From: Rhodothermus marinus DSM 4252
Lineage (GTDB): Bacteria > Bacteroidota > Rhodothermia > Rhodothermales > Rhodothermaceae
Direction: 5' to 3'
Assembly (NCBI RefSeq): GCF_000024845.1
Contig: NC_013501.1
Coordinates: 121,001-185,000, forward strand
DNA: 64,000 bases
The notes under the pieces were generated by a model, which was given only the letters and a program-made list of their open reading frames with translations, did not search any database and was not told the DNA's origin. The position numbers and the translations under genes were made by a program. Numbering within the stretch: the first letter of the stretch is position 1; each line of letters begins with the position of its first letter. Of this stretch, positions 43,052-52,024 are shown in pieces.

Positions 43052-43824
43052 CAGAAGCGGAAGCGTCGAACCAGTCCGGCTCCGATAAAATAGGTTTCCC
43101 GTTCGTGCAGGCCAACCCCGCCGTTCACATCGAACTGAAGGTCCGGCGTGAGCAGCAGCGTCAGGCCGCCTTCCAGATAGTGCTGATTGCGGCCCGGCAC
43201 GAACAGCTGCGCGTAGCCGAAGTACGCGCCCGAAGGCAGCGCCTCCGAGAGCGTGACGTTCAGCGTGGCGGTCATCAGCCCTTCGTCGAAGCGCCGGCTG
43301 TCCACCCAGTAGCTCGTGAACGTGCCGTTGGCCGAAATGCTGAAGCCCGGTAGCAGCGGCCAGTCGAGGGCCAGCGTAGCGGTGGGCTGCACCGATGCCG
43401 CCCGAAAGACCCGGTCGCCTACGGGCAGGCGCACCTCGAACAGCGCCGCCGCCGAGGGCACGTACAGACCGCTGCGGTCATGGAGCGCCACTTTGAAGCC
43501 CACCGTCGGATCCTGAACGCCTTTCAGTTCCACGTTGCGCGGGTAGTCTTCGATCCGGTAAGACTGGAGTCCCACTCGTAGCTCCACGAGGGGATTCAGG
43601 CCGTAGCGCAACAGCACCTGGCCGAAGCTATAGCCGTTGAAGCGGGGCGCCCGGTCGTAGGCAAATCCGCCTTCGATCTGGAAGGTCTCGGGCAGAACCA
43701 CCCCGGTTCCGATTCCAATGCCGGGCCGATCCGCGGTAAGCGGCGGCGTCTGGGCCTGAACCGAGCCAGCAAGACACAGCAGGGCCGTAATCAGCCCGTA
43801 TGCACGTAGTCTGAGGTACGGCAT
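43051..43824 (-). CDS. Outer-membrane beta-barrel protein (phenol-degradation MetA-like)
   Basis: 257 residues with a signal peptide (ITALLCLAGSVQAQT). The mature start TPPLTADRPGIGIGTGVVLPETFQIEGGF is the typical opening of the PF13557-like family (putative MetA-pathway of phenol degradation). Alternating strands follow and the C-terminal residue is Phe (RRFRF), the signal for outer-membrane insertion. Such proteins are small barrel channels of unknown substrate despite the family name. One-base overlap with aroE. Confidence 0.8.
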   Translation of the reverse strand: MPYLRLRAYGLITALLCLAGSVQAQTPPLTADRPGIGIGTGVVLPETFQIEGGFAYDRAPRFNGYSFGQVLLRYGLNPLVELRVGLQSYRIEDYPRNVELKGVQDPTVGFKVALHDRSGLYVPSAAALFEVRLPVGDRVFRAASVQPTATLALDWPLLPGFSISANGTFTSYWVDSRRFDEGLMTATLNVTLSEALPSGAYFGYAQLFVPGRNQHYLEGGLTLLLTPDLQFDVNGGVGLHERETYFIGAGLVRRFRF

Positions 43825-43859
43825 GGCTTTACTTCTACGTTGGTTGACGGGTTAGCAGC

Positions 43860-44060
43860 TCAGGATACGCGTCGTTCCATCTGGCGGCAGGCGATCCAGC
43901 CCGTTCCGCCGAAAATCACGGCGTAGAGGACCGGATCGAACGAGCTTCCGACGATCCACTCGAAGAGCAGGTTGGTCACGCCGGCGCCGATGCCACCGAA
44001 AACGAGGAAAATCAGGGTGTAGATCACCCAGTTGCGCAGGAGCTGTCCGAAACCGGCCAT
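43860..44060 (-). CDS. Small two-helix membrane protein, hypothetical
   Basis: 66 residues from the ATG at 44060 (MAGFGQLLRNWVIYTLIFLVFGG). Two hydrophobic segments (residues about 11-33 and 44-58) with a short loop holding Ser-Phe-Asp-Pro. It ends in a basic RQMERRVS. The frame extends 60 nt upstream, but the shorter form starts cleanly at a membrane helix. Family not recognised. It precedes the barrel gene by 36 nt on the same strand. Function unknown. Confidence 0.6.
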   Translation of the reverse strand: MAGFGQLLRNWVIYTLIFLVFGGIGAGVTNLLFEWIVGSSFDPVLYAVIFGGTGWIACRQMERRVS

Positions 44061-44126
44061 GATTTCATCCGGATAGGTTGACCTTGCAGCAAGCATACGT
44101 CGAGGCGGACTTTTTTGCAAGCGGGG

Positions 44127-44837
44127 TCAGAAGCTCTGCGTCAGACCCATGTCCCAGAAGGCGACTTCGAGCCGGGTGGCCTGGCGGAAGGTCTCGACCA
44201 GCTCAGGGAAGCGCGCCTCGGTCAGCCGACGGGCCGCCAGGCGGTCCAGTTGCAGGATGGCATTTCGGGCCACCTGCTGGTAGGCCTCACCGGCGTAGGT
44301 TTCGATCCAGTCCCGATAGGGATTCTGCGGCAGCGTTTCGGCAAACTGCGCATGCAGGGCCCGGCCGATCTCGGCATAGCCCACGATGCAGGGCGCCAGG
44401 GCTACCTGCAGATCGAGCACATCGCCCGAAAAGCCGCGCTCGAGCACGTAGCGGGTGTAGGCCAGGTTGGCCCGCGCCTCGGGCGCGTCTTCCAGCTCGG
44501 CCTCGCTCAGGCCCCAGCGGGCGCAGTAGCGCACGTGCAGCTTCATCTCGTCGTGCAGCAGCGCCGAGATCGTATCGGCCGCGTGGCGCATGTCTTCGAG
44601 CGTGTCGGCCTTGACAAGCGCCAGCGCCCAGGCCCGCGCAAAGTGAACGAGGAACCGATAGTCCTGTACCAGATAGTGCCGGAAGGCCGCTTCGGGCAGC
44701 GTCCCTTCGCCCAGTTGCTGCACGAAAGGATGTTGCGTGTAGGCCAGCCAGTCTGCGGCCACGGCCTGGCGCAACCGGGCAAACAGACTCGAGGGCGGCG
44801 CCAGCGGAAACTCGGGCAGTTTGATTTCGTCGGGCAT
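44127..44837 (-). CDS. tenA: TenA family aminopyrimidine aminohydrolase (thiaminase II)
   Basis: 236 residues, all-helical TenA/heme-oxygenase-like fold. Key residues fit: Asp59 in LVQDYRFLVHF, the catalytic cysteine Cys150 in ALAPCIVGYAEIG, and Glu in RLEVAFWDMG near the end. It hydrolyses degraded thiamine pyrimidines so they re-enter thiamine synthesis. No other thi gene and no TPP riboswitch pattern is nearby. Divergent from pgeF with about 90 nt between start codons. Confidence 0.9.
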   Translation of the reverse strand: MPDEIKLPEFPLAPPSSLFARLRQAVAADWLAYTQHPFVQQLGEGTLPEAAFRHYLVQDYRFLVHFARAWALALVKADTLEDMRHAADTISALLHDEMKLHVRYCARWGLSEAELEDAPEARANLAYTRYVLERGFSGDVLDLQVALAPCIVGYAEIGRALHAQFAETLPQNPYRDWIETYAGEAYQQVARNAILQLDRLAARRLTEARFPELVETFRQATRLEVAFWDMGLTQSF

Positions 44838-44927
44838 GGTTCTCCAAAAATGCGGATCTTCTCCGGGTGTTTATACCATCGCGCTGCTGCAGAGGCAACC
44901 CTGCGGCTGAAACGAGCCGGTAACATT

Positions 44928-45707
44928 ATGGGACAGACACGATCGACCGTCCAGGTCGCCGAAGCGGTTCGCTGGCTTCGGCCGACGTTTGCGGAGGCGT
45001 TTCCCGAGCTGATTGCAGGCTTCAGCCTGCGCCACGGCGGGGTCAGCGCACCGCCGTTCGCCACGCTGAATCTCGGGCTCAGCACGGGCGACCGGCCGGA
45101 GCACGTGCAGGAGAACCGCCGACGGCTGGCCGAGGCCGCGGGTTTCGACGTAGAGCGGCTGGCGCTGGCCGGACAGGTGCACGGGGCAAAGGTGCGCGTG
45201 GTGGAGACGCCGGGCCTGTATCCGGGCTACGACGGACTGGTGACGACGGCTGCCGACCTGGTGCTGGGCATCACAGCCGCCGACTGTGCCGCCGTGCTGC
45301 TGTATGATCCGCAGCGTCGGGTGCTGGGCGCCTGCCATGCCGGCTGGCGGGGCGTGGTCGGTGGCATCGTGGCGGCGACCATCGCGGCCATGCGGGAGCT
45401 GGGCGCGCAGCCGGCGGCGCTCCACGTGTACGTGAGCCCCTGCATCGGGCCGGCGCATTTCGAGGTCGGCGAAGAGGTGGCCGCCCGGTTCGAGCCCGAG
45501 GTGGTACGCCGGCGGCCGGAGTGGCCCCGCCCGCACGTCGATCTGAAGCAGGCCATCGTGCGACGGCTGCTGCAGGAAGGCGTTCCGGAGACGCAGATCG
45601 AGGTGGCCCCGCACGACACGGCCGCCTGCACGGCCGACTTTTTCTCCTACCGGGCCGAAGGCGGACGCACCGGCCGTATGCTGGGCTTCATCGGACGTCG
45701 GGCATAG
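44928..45707 (+). CDS. pgeF: Peptidoglycan editing factor PgeF (YfiH/laccase-domain)
   Basis: 259 residues from the ATG at 44928. The metal-binding motifs of the family are present: GQVHGAKV (His), TAADCAAVLLYD (Cys) and GACHAGWRGVVGGI (His). FSLRHGGVSAPPFATLNLGLSTGD is the usual opening. PgeF removes L-Ser wrongly built into the peptidoglycan stem in E. coli, and homologues also act on adenosine and polyphenols. The frame runs open upstream to 44115, but that region is antisense to tenA. Ends 5 nt before the convergent OmpA-like gene. Confidence 0.93.
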   Translation: MGQTRSTVQVAEAVRWLRPTFAEAFPELIAGFSLRHGGVSAPPFATLNLGLSTGDRPEHVQENRRRLAEAAGFDVERLALAGQVHGAKVRVVETPGLYPGYDGLVTTAADLVLGITAADCAAVLLYDPQRRVLGACHAGWRGVVGGIVAATIAAMRELGAQPAALHVYVSPCIGPAHFEVGEEVAARFEPEVVRRRPEWPRPHVDLKQAIVRRLLQEGVPETQIEVAPHDTAACTADFFSYRAEGGRTGRMLGFIGRRA

Positions 45708-45712
45708 CGACG

Positions 45713-46348
45713 CTACGGCGCCTCTTCGAGCGGAGGAAGCGCCCGGATGACCACGCGGCGATTGAGCCGGCGGCCTTCGGGCGTGTCGTTCGGGCCGATC
45801 GGTCGCGTGGGACCGTAGGAGACCACCTCGAAGCGCTCGGGATCGAGACCGTGCGCTTCGATGAAATACCGGGCTACGGTGGCGGCCCGCGCGGCCGCCA
45901 GTTCCCAGTTGCTGGGAAAGCGTTCCTTCAGGCGATCGCCGATGGGCACGTTGTCCGTATAGCCTTCGATGCGGAAGCGGTGCTCCGGGAAGCGGGCGAG
46001 CCGCTCGGCCAGCGCGTCCAGGCGTCGGCGGCCCCGATCGGTCAGCGTGGCACTGGCGGGAGCGAACAGATCGTCGGCCAGCTCGACGGCCACGCGCAGG
46101 CCGCCGTCCCGGCAGACGGCCAGTTCGTAGCGCAGCCGATCGACCGTCTCGCGCAGCGAGCGCATGTCCTGATCGTAGCGGCCCGAGTCGATGTAGTCGT
46201 AGAAGGCGAGCGAGTCGCGCAGCACGGCCAGCGAATCCTGCAATTGGGCGATATGGGCCGCCTGCTGCTCCACCAGCGCCCGTTGCGTGGCGCAGCCGCT
46301 CACCAGCAGACCGCAGAGGAGCAGGACGCCGTAGCTACGAGGCTTCAT
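45713..46348 (-). CDS. OmpA-family peptidoglycan-binding lipoprotein
   Basis: 211 residues. The signal peptide ends LLVSGC (lipobox), a short coiled coil follows (HIAQLQDSLAVLRDSLAFYD), and the C-terminal OmpA domain has FRIEGYTDNVPIGDRLKERFPSNWELAAARA and YGPTRPIGPNDTPEGRRLNRRV. NWELAxxRA and NRRVVI are the MotB/OmpA peptidoglycan-binding signature. It tethers the outer membrane to the wall. The ATG at 46348 is chosen over 46363 because it starts the signal peptide (MKPRSYGVLLL). It overlaps the SDR gene by 14 nt. Confidence 0.9.
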   Translation of the reverse strand: MKPRSYGVLLLCGLLVSGCATQRALVEQQAAHIAQLQDSLAVLRDSLAFYDYIDSGRYDQDMRSLRETVDRLRYELAVCRDGGLRVAVELADDLFAPASATLTDRGRRRLDALAERLARFPEHRFRIEGYTDNVPIGDRLKERFPSNWELAAARAATVARYFIEAHGLDPERFEVVSYGPTRPIGPNDTPEGRRLNRRVVIRALPPLEEAP

Positions 46349-47120
46349 GCGTGCGTCGGGCAATCAGGGTGGCCGAGGACTGATCCGTGGGCATCAAGAT
46401 AATCTCGGCAATGTTGACATGGGGCGGGCGTGTGGCGCACCAGACCACGGCCTCGGCCACGTCGGCGGGCGTGAGCGGCCGGGTGCCTTCGTAGACGCGG
46501 GCGGCCCGCTCGGCGTCGCCGTCGAAGCGCACCAGACTGAATTCCGTCTCGCCCACCATGCCCGGATCGACCGTCGAGACGCGGATCGGCGTGCCGTGCA
46601 GATCCAGCTTGAGGCCGCGCGTAATGGCCCCCACGGCATGCTTGGTGGCGCAGTAGACTGTTCCGCCCGGATAGACCTCGTGCCCTGCAATCGACCCGAT
46701 GTTGATCACGTGCCCGCGTCCGCGCGCCAGCATGCCCGGTACCACGGCCCGCGTGACGTAGAGCAGGCCCTTGACGTTCGTATCGACCATCAGGTCGATG
46801 TCTTCGATCTTGTTGGCATAGACCGGATCGAGCGCCCGCGAAAGCCCGGCATTGTTGACCAGCACTTCGATGGCCTGCCAGTTTTCGGGAAGGTTGTCGA
46901 TGGCCTGCTGAACGGCCGCCGCATCACGCACGTCCAGCGCGAAAATGTGCACGTCGGCGTTGTACGTGCGCCGCAGGTGTTCGGCCAGTTGCTCCAGCCG
47001 GTCCAGCCGTCGGGCGCAGAGCAGCAACCGGGCCCCGATCCGCGCAAACGCCTCGGCGCAGGCTGCGCCGATGCCAGAAGAAGCCCCTGTGATGAAGACA
47101 ATGCGGTCTCGTAAGTCCAT
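46335..47120 (-). CDS. SDR family NAD(P)-dependent oxidoreductase
   Basis: 261 residues from the ATG at 47120 (MDLRDRIVFITGASSGIG). The cofactor motif TGASSGIG, the NNAG motif (VLVNNAGLSRALDP), the catalytic Ser in NIGSIAGHEVYPGG and the YCATK active-site Tyr and Lys make it a classical SDR. It is closest to the YdfG type (3-hydroxy acid dehydrogenase, serine/threonine dehydrogenase). The cofactor is probably NADP, since basic residues follow the second strand (LCARRLDRL). Overlaps the OmpA gene. Confidence 0.93.
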   Translation of the reverse strand: MDLRDRIVFITGASSGIGAACAEAFARIGARLLLCARRLDRLEQLAEHLRRTYNADVHIFALDVRDAAAVQQAIDNLPENWQAIEVLVNNAGLSRALDPVYANKIEDIDLMVDTNVKGLLYVTRAVVPGMLARGRGHVINIGSIAGHEVYPGGTVYCATKHAVGAITRGLKLDLHGTPIRVSTVDPGMVGETEFSLVRFDGDAERAARVYEGTRPLTPADVAEAVVWCATRPPHVNIAEIILMPTDQSSATLIARRTHEAS

Positions 47121-47212
47121 GATACCGTGTGTGCCGGTCTGGTTTTTCCAAGAAGCTAACAAGCCTGAATTTTTCCGCAAGGAAGTCCATGCAAATTTCG
47201 TAAATTGGCCAC

Positions 47213-48829
47213 ATGTGCCGTCAAGCGATCACAGGGCTGCTCGGGTTGTTGTTGCCGCTCGCGGCTTTGGCGCAGACCGTGCAGAGTCCGCTGCTACCCG
47301 TGACCGGACAGGCGGTGGCGTGCGTGGACGGGCGAGCCGCCGGCTTTTCCTGCAACAGCGTTACGCTGCTGTCTTTTCTGCCGCTGGCCGCCATCGACGG
47401 CGACTTTTCGCAGGATGATACGACGGCGGTCGAAGCCAATGACATCTGGGGCTGGGTGGACCCGGAAACCGACCGCCGTTACGCGCTGGTGGGGTTGAGC
47501 AACGGGGTGGCGGTGGTGGAGGTGACCGATCCGGTGCGGCCGCGCCTGGCGGCGTTTCTGCCCGAGCCGTCCCATGACCACGCGCACAAGACTCGACCGG
47601 CCCGCACGGCGCACGAAGGCGCCAGCCCCTGGCGCGACATCAAGACCTATGGCCCCTATGCACTCGTGGTGAGCGACAACAACCCGGGCCATGGGCTGCA
47701 GGTGTTCGATCTGCGCCAGCTCCAGACGCTTTCGCAGACGCCGGTCGTGCTGGAACCGGTGGCGCATTATCACGGCTTCGGTACCGCCCACAACGTGGTG
47801 GTGAACGAAGCGACCGGCTTCGCCTATGCCGTGGGCGTGCGCGAACATCCCGATTCGCTGCAGCACTGCGACTACGGCTATCACGCCGTGGACGTGTCGG
47901 ATCCGCTGCATCCGCGCTTTGCCGGGTGCTTCAAGTCGTCGCTGGGAGGGCTGGTAGGGCCGGGCTACACGCACGACGCGCAATGCGTGGTGTATCAGGG
48001 ACCGGATCCCGACTACCAGGGCCGCGAGATCTGCATCGGGGCCGATGAAACGGGCGTGGGCATACTGGACGTGACGGACAAGGCGAACGTGCGGGAGATT
48101 GCGGCCATCCGGTACCCGGACGTTGGCTATGCGCATCAGGGGTGGCTCGACGAAGCCCAGCGCTACTTCTATCTGGGCGATGAGCTGGACGAACTAAGAG
48201 GGCTGGTACCCCGAACGCGCACGCTGATCTTCGATCTGGCCGATCTGGACCATCCCCGTCTGGCGGCCGAATACCTGGCCGCCACGTCGGTCATCGACCA
48301 CAACCTGTTCGTGCGGGGCAACCTGCTCTTCCAGGCCAATTATACCGCCGGACTCCGGGTGCTGGACATCTCGGATCGGGAGCATCCGGTGGAGACTGGA
48401 TTCTTCGACACGTATCCCTGGGGCGATCCAGTCAAGTTTGCCGGCGCCTGGGGCGTGTACCCATATCTGCCCGACGACGTCGTGCTGGTCAGCAGCATCG
48501 GAGAAGGACTGTTCGTGCTCCGGCCGGCGATGACGACCACGGCCTCCGATCTGATCCCCGAGGCGTCACGTGTGGGCCTTTCGGTGCCGACGCCTCATCC
48601 GTGGCGGACGACCACGCGGCTCTGGCTCCGGGTGGACCGGCCGCAGCAGGTGCGGGTGCGGTTGCTGGATCTGCTGGGGCGCACGGTGCAGGAGGTGTAT
48701 CGTGGCGTCGTGGAGCCGACGCAGCCGGTACGGCTTGTACTGCAGGGCGCGCTGGCACCCGGACTGTATCTGATCCGGGCCGAGGGCGAAACATTCACCG
48801 ACGTGCGTCCGGTGGTGCGGGTGCGCTGA
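47213..48829 (+). CDS. Choice-of-anchor B family protein with a T9SS-like C-terminal domain
   Basis: 538 residues with a signal peptide (LLGLLLPLAALAQT). The body contains LVIVD-type repeats (VAVVEVTDPVRPRLAAFLP, YHAVDVSDPLHPRFAGCF, GVGILDVTDKANVREIA, GLRVLDISDREHPVETGFF), which fold as a beta-propeller, and the choice-of-anchor B layout with conserved DHNLFV. The last ~80 residues (RLWLRVDRPQQVRVRLLDLLG to LAPGLYLIRAEG and VRPVVRVR) resemble the C-terminal sorting domain of the type IX secretion system, which attaches proteins to the cell surface. Function unknown. TAAATTGG 25 nt upstream may be the -7 box. Confidence 0.88.
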   Translation: MCRQAITGLLGLLLPLAALAQTVQSPLLPVTGQAVACVDGRAAGFSCNSVTLLSFLPLAAIDGDFSQDDTTAVEANDIWGWVDPETDRRYALVGLSNGVAVVEVTDPVRPRLAAFLPEPSHDHAHKTRPARTAHEGASPWRDIKTYGPYALVVSDNNPGHGLQVFDLRQLQTLSQTPVVLEPVAHYHGFGTAHNVVVNEATGFAYAVGVREHPDSLQHCDYGYHAVDVSDPLHPRFAGCFKSSLGGLVGPGYTHDAQCVVYQGPDPDYQGREICIGADETGVGILDVTDKANVREIAAIRYPDVGYAHQGWLDEAQRYFYLGDELDELRGLVPRTRTLIFDLADLDHPRLAAEYLAATSVIDHNLFVRGNLLFQANYTAGLRVLDISDREHPVETGFFDTYPWGDPVKFAGAWGVYPYLPDDVVLVSSIGEGLFVLRPAMTTTASDLIPEASRVGLSVPTPHPWRTTTRLWLRVDRPQQVRVRLLDLLGRTVQEVYRGVVEPTQPVRLVLQGALAPGLYLIRAEGETFTDVRPVVRVR

Positions 48830-48830
48830 G

Positions 48831-49724
48831 TCAGCGGGCTACAGAGTGGGGCTGGCGCCGCTCCCACCAGGTCAGGGCGCCGACGAACAGCAGGCCGCCC
48901 AGCGCCAGCAACAGCACGCTTCCTACCGGATCGGACCCGTCGGGCAACCGGAGACGGCGCATTTCGTCGATCCAGGGCCAGAGCGCCCGGAGCGAGCCGG
49001 CCATCAGACCCACCAGCACGGCCATGGTGGCGTCGTGATGGTGGCGGATCAGGTAGTGCAGCAGACGCGAAAACAGGCCCAGTCCGGTGGCCGCACCCAG
49101 TGCGAAGACCAGCAGGTAGGGCAGGTGGTGTCGGGTGAGCGCCTGCAACGTGGGTTCGTAGAAGCCCAGCACGAGCAGCAGGAAGGCGCCGCTGACGCCG
49201 GGCAGGATCATGGCGCAGATGGCCACAGCGGCCGCCCCGAAGACCTGCCAGAGTGCCGGATCGGGCACCACGCGGGGCGGAATGCCCACGAGCAGGAAGG
49301 CCACCACGGCGCCGCCGAGCGCCAGCAGCCCTTCACGCAGCGTGCGTTGCTGCAGGCGCAACCAGGGAAGCAGAAGCGATCCGGTGATCAGCCCGAAGAA
49401 CAACCCCCGCATCTGCACCGGATAGGCGGCCAGCAGGTGCAGAATCAGCCGCGCTGCGCTGAGGATGGCCGTGCCGATGCCCAGCACGAGCGGCACGAGA
49501 AACCCCCAGGGAATGCGTCGGAAGTGCTGCCAGGCGTCGGCCAGGCGTCCGCGGACGGCCAGCAAGAGCGCCTGAAAGACCTGGTGCACGGCCGCCACGA
49601 GCTGCTCATAGATGCCCACCACCAGCGCCATCGTGCCGCCGCTGACACCGGGGACGACGTCGGCCGCGCCCATCAGCAGCCCGGCCAGAAACGAACGAAT
49701 TGCGGTGCGCAGAGGCAAACGCAT
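48831..49724 (-). CDS. DUF368 family membrane protein (undecaprenyl phosphate translocase-like)
   Basis: 297 residues with about eight to nine membrane segments. The family start RSFLAGLLMGAADVVPGVSGGTMALVVGIYEQL is nearly invariant, and its second-half counterpart CAMILPGVSGAFLLLVLGFYE is present. DUF368 proteins (PopT) were recently identified as flippases that return undecaprenyl phosphate to the inner face of the membrane for reuse in wall and glycan synthesis. Assignment to the family is secure. Precise activity is inferred. Sixteen nt after the TPR gene on the same strand. Confidence 0.92.
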   Translation of the reverse strand: MRLPLRTAIRSFLAGLLMGAADVVPGVSGGTMALVVGIYEQLVAAVHQVFQALLLAVRGRLADAWQHFRRIPWGFLVPLVLGIGTAILSAARLILHLLAAYPVQMRGLFFGLITGSLLLPWLRLQQRTLREGLLALGGAVVAFLLVGIPPRVVPDPALWQVFGAAAVAICAMILPGVSGAFLLLVLGFYEPTLQALTRHHLPYLLVFALGAATGLGLFSRLLHYLIRHHHDATMAVLVGLMAGSLRALWPWIDEMRRLRLPDGSDPVGSVLLLALGGLLFVGALTWWERRQPHSVAR

Positions 49725-49739
49725 GCGGCCGGACCGGGT

Positions 49740-51137
49740 TTAGCCGTCCAGACCGAGCTGCCGTCGGATCGAAGCATCCCGGTAGAACTCCGGCAGCTCG
49801 TCCTTGGCCGAGGGATCCAGCCGGAGCGCCATCTTCAGCGAGCGAATGCCCTCTTCCGAGCGCCCCAGTGCCAGCAGTGCCCGGGCCTGGCGGATGTAGG
49901 CGCGGGCGTCCGGGTTGAGCGTCAGCGCCTGACGATAGGCCTGCAGCGCCTCCTCGACGTAGCCGGCTTCGAGGAGCGTCTCGGCGTAGTCGAGCCAGGC
50001 GTCGCGGTTCTGCGGATCGAGCTCGATCACCCGGCGGTAGGACTGGAGCGCATCCTGCAGGCGCCGGGCGTTGTACTCGCAGTCGGCCTTGGCGTACCAG
50101 AACTCGCTGGTCTCCGGCTGCAGCGTGACGGCCCGCTCCATGCAGGCGATGGCCTCTTCGAAGCGCTCCAGTGCATCATAGCAGCAGCCCAGCCCGTACC
50201 AGGCCTCCGCATAGGCCGGGTCTTCTTCCAGGGCAAGCTGGAAGTACTGAATGGCCGTCTCGTACTCCTGCAGCTCTTCGTAGGCCAGCGCGATGTTGTA
50301 GTAGGTGGCCGGGTCGCCGCCCTCGATTTCCAGCACTTTCTCGTAGCTTTCGATGGCGCCCCGGAGATCTCCCAGGTTGGTCAGCGCATTGCCCCGGTTG
50401 TACCAGGCCGAGCCAAAGTCCTCCTGAATGGCAATGGCATAGTCGTACGACTCGACGGCCTCCCGGTAGCGACCCATGCGGTTGAGCACGATGCCCCGGT
50501 TGTACCAGGCATCGGCCGAGTAGGGGTCCAGTTCCAGATGCCGATCGTAGCAGGCCAGGCTGCGCTCGTCGTCGCCCAACCGATCGTAGCAGAAGCCCAG
50601 TTCGTACCAGACCTCAGGATGATCAGGATTGAGCCGGGCGGCTTCTTCCAGCGCCTGAACCGCCTCCTCCAGGCGATCCATGCGCTCCAGCGTGATGCCC
50701 AGATTGTAGTAGATCTCGTCGTTCAGCGGATCGATCTGCAAGGCCCGTTCGTAGGCCTGCAGCGCCTCCTCGAAGCGCCCCAGATTGTCCAGCGTGATGC
50801 CCAGGTTGACGAGCGTTTCCGTGTCGGTGGGATTGAGCGAAAGCGCCCGCTCGTAGGCCTGCAGCGCTTCTTCGTGTCGTCCCAGATGGCTGAGTAGAAT
50901 ACCCCGGCGCATCCAGGCATCCGAGGCCGTGGGATGCAGCGCCAGCAGACGATCGATCACGCCCAGTGCGTCCTCGAAACGCCCGCGCTCGTAGTAGTAG
51001 GTGGCAATCTCTTCCAGTGTATCCGAATCGAAATACGCCGACGAACCCTGCGCTTCGTAGGCCGCCACCAGCTGTTCGATGTGGCTGGGGTCCAGCGCGT
51101 CGTCGGCGTCATCGAAGCCGAATTCAAAGAAGCTCAT
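49740..51137 (-). CDS. Tetratricopeptide repeat protein
   Basis: 465 residues made of about eleven consecutive 34-residue TPR motifs (for example AWMRRGILLSHLGRHEEALQAYERALSLNP, WYNRGIVLNRMGRYREAVESY). An acidic N-terminal head (FFEFGFDDADDALDP) precedes them. TPR arrays form superhelical scaffolds for protein interaction. No signal peptide or membrane segment, so likely cytoplasmic. The partner is unknown. The adjacent DUF368 gene may be co-transcribed. About 200 nt separates it from divergent tmk, and that gap shows no further gene. Confidence 0.9.
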   Translation of the reverse strand: MSFFEFGFDDADDALDPSHIEQLVAAYEAQGSSAYFDSDTLEEIATYYYERGRFEDALGVIDRLLALHPTASDAWMRRGILLSHLGRHEEALQAYERALSLNPTDTETLVNLGITLDNLGRFEEALQAYERALQIDPLNDEIYYNLGITLERMDRLEEAVQALEEAARLNPDHPEVWYELGFCYDRLGDDERSLACYDRHLELDPYSADAWYNRGIVLNRMGRYREAVESYDYAIAIQEDFGSAWYNRGNALTNLGDLRGAIESYEKVLEIEGGDPATYYNIALAYEELQEYETAIQYFQLALEEDPAYAEAWYGLGCCYDALERFEEAIACMERAVTLQPETSEFWYAKADCEYNARRLQDALQSYRRVIELDPQNRDAWLDYAETLLEAGYVEEALQAYRQALTLNPDARAYIRQARALLALGRSEEGIRSLKMALRLDPSAKDELPEFYRDASIRRQLGLDG

Positions 51138-51337
51138 AGGTGCCGAAGGCTTTGAAAAATTCCGGGCTGCCGGCTCGATCCCTCCCGGCCAGGCTATTAA
51201 AGCGATCCGCCCGAAAATGTTCGCGCAGGGCGGGCCCTGGCTTTCAGTTTAATCGCCATCGAAACAATTTGCAAGAACTTCGTGCCGGGCGGTAACGGTC
51301 TTTAGTATCGTCTGAAATCCTGCAAAAGCTAAGCCGC

Positions 51338-52006
51338 GTGCCCATGCTGATCAGCTTCGAAGGCATCGACGGGTGTGGCAAAAGCACGCAGGCCCGGCTG
51401 CTGGCGCAGCGGCTGGAGACGGCCGGCTACCGGACGCTGCTGGTGCGCGAGCCGGGCGGCACCGAGCTGTCGGAGCGCATCCGTGGGCTGCTGCTCGACC
51501 CGGCGCTGGACATTGACCCTTTCGCCGAACTGCTGCTGTTTTCGGCCGCCCGACGGCAACTGGTGGTGGAACGGATCCGTCCGGCCCTCCAGGCCGGCTA
51601 CATCGTGCTGTGCGACCGCTTTTACGACTCGACCACGGCCTACCAGGGTGGCGGCCGCGGCGTGGTGGAACTGGCCTGGCTCCGGGACTTCAACCGGCGC
51701 GTGACCGACGGCCTCGTGCCCGATCGCACCTACTGGCTGGACGTGCCGCTGGAGGTGGCGCTGGCTCGCCGAGACCAGGCGGGCGACCCGGACCGCATGG
51801 AACGGGCGGATCCGGCCTTCTTCGAGCGCGTGCGCGCCACCTACGCGCAACTGGCCACCGAGGAACCCGACCGCATCCTGCGCCTAGACGCGACGGCCAG
51901 CATCGAGACGCTTCACGAAACGATCTGGAACGACGTGCAGCGGCTGCTGCCACCGACCGGAACACGCCCTCCCGGCGTCGGTTCTTCTACCGACCGTAGC
52001 GGTTGA
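51338..52006 (+). CDS. tmk: Thymidylate kinase
   Basis: 222 residues starting at GTG (51338), with an alternative ATG at 51344. Walker A SFEGIDGCGKSTQ, the DR[YF] motif CDRFYDSTTAYQGGGRG, and EPGGTELSERIR are standard for dTMP kinase. It phosphorylates dTMP to dTDP for DNA synthesis. The LID region (ARRDQAGDPDRME) has basic residues as in E. coli-type enzymes. The last ~20 residues (TRPPGVGSSTDRSG) are an unstructured tail. Nineteen nt before fur. Confidence 0.95.
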   Translation: MPMLISFEGIDGCGKSTQARLLAQRLETAGYRTLLVREPGGTELSERIRGLLLDPALDIDPFAELLLFSAARRQLVVERIRPALQAGYIVLCDRFYDSTTAYQGGGRGVVELAWLRDFNRRVTDGLVPDRTYWLDVPLEVALARRDQAGDPDRMERADPAFFERVRATYAQLATEEPDRILRLDATASIETLHETIWNDVQRLLPPTGTRPPGVGSSTDRSG

Positions 52007-52024
52007 GCTTCAGGAGGACGGATC

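Noticed and set aside
44838..44927. tenA/pgeF intergenic region checked for a TPP riboswitch
   Set aside because: Only 90 nt, with neither conserved TPP core (CUGAGA, ACCUGA) in the right order.
48846..50897. 683-residue forward frame opposite the DUF368 and TPR genes
   Set aside because: Mirror of the repeated TPR codons. No start context and no family pattern.
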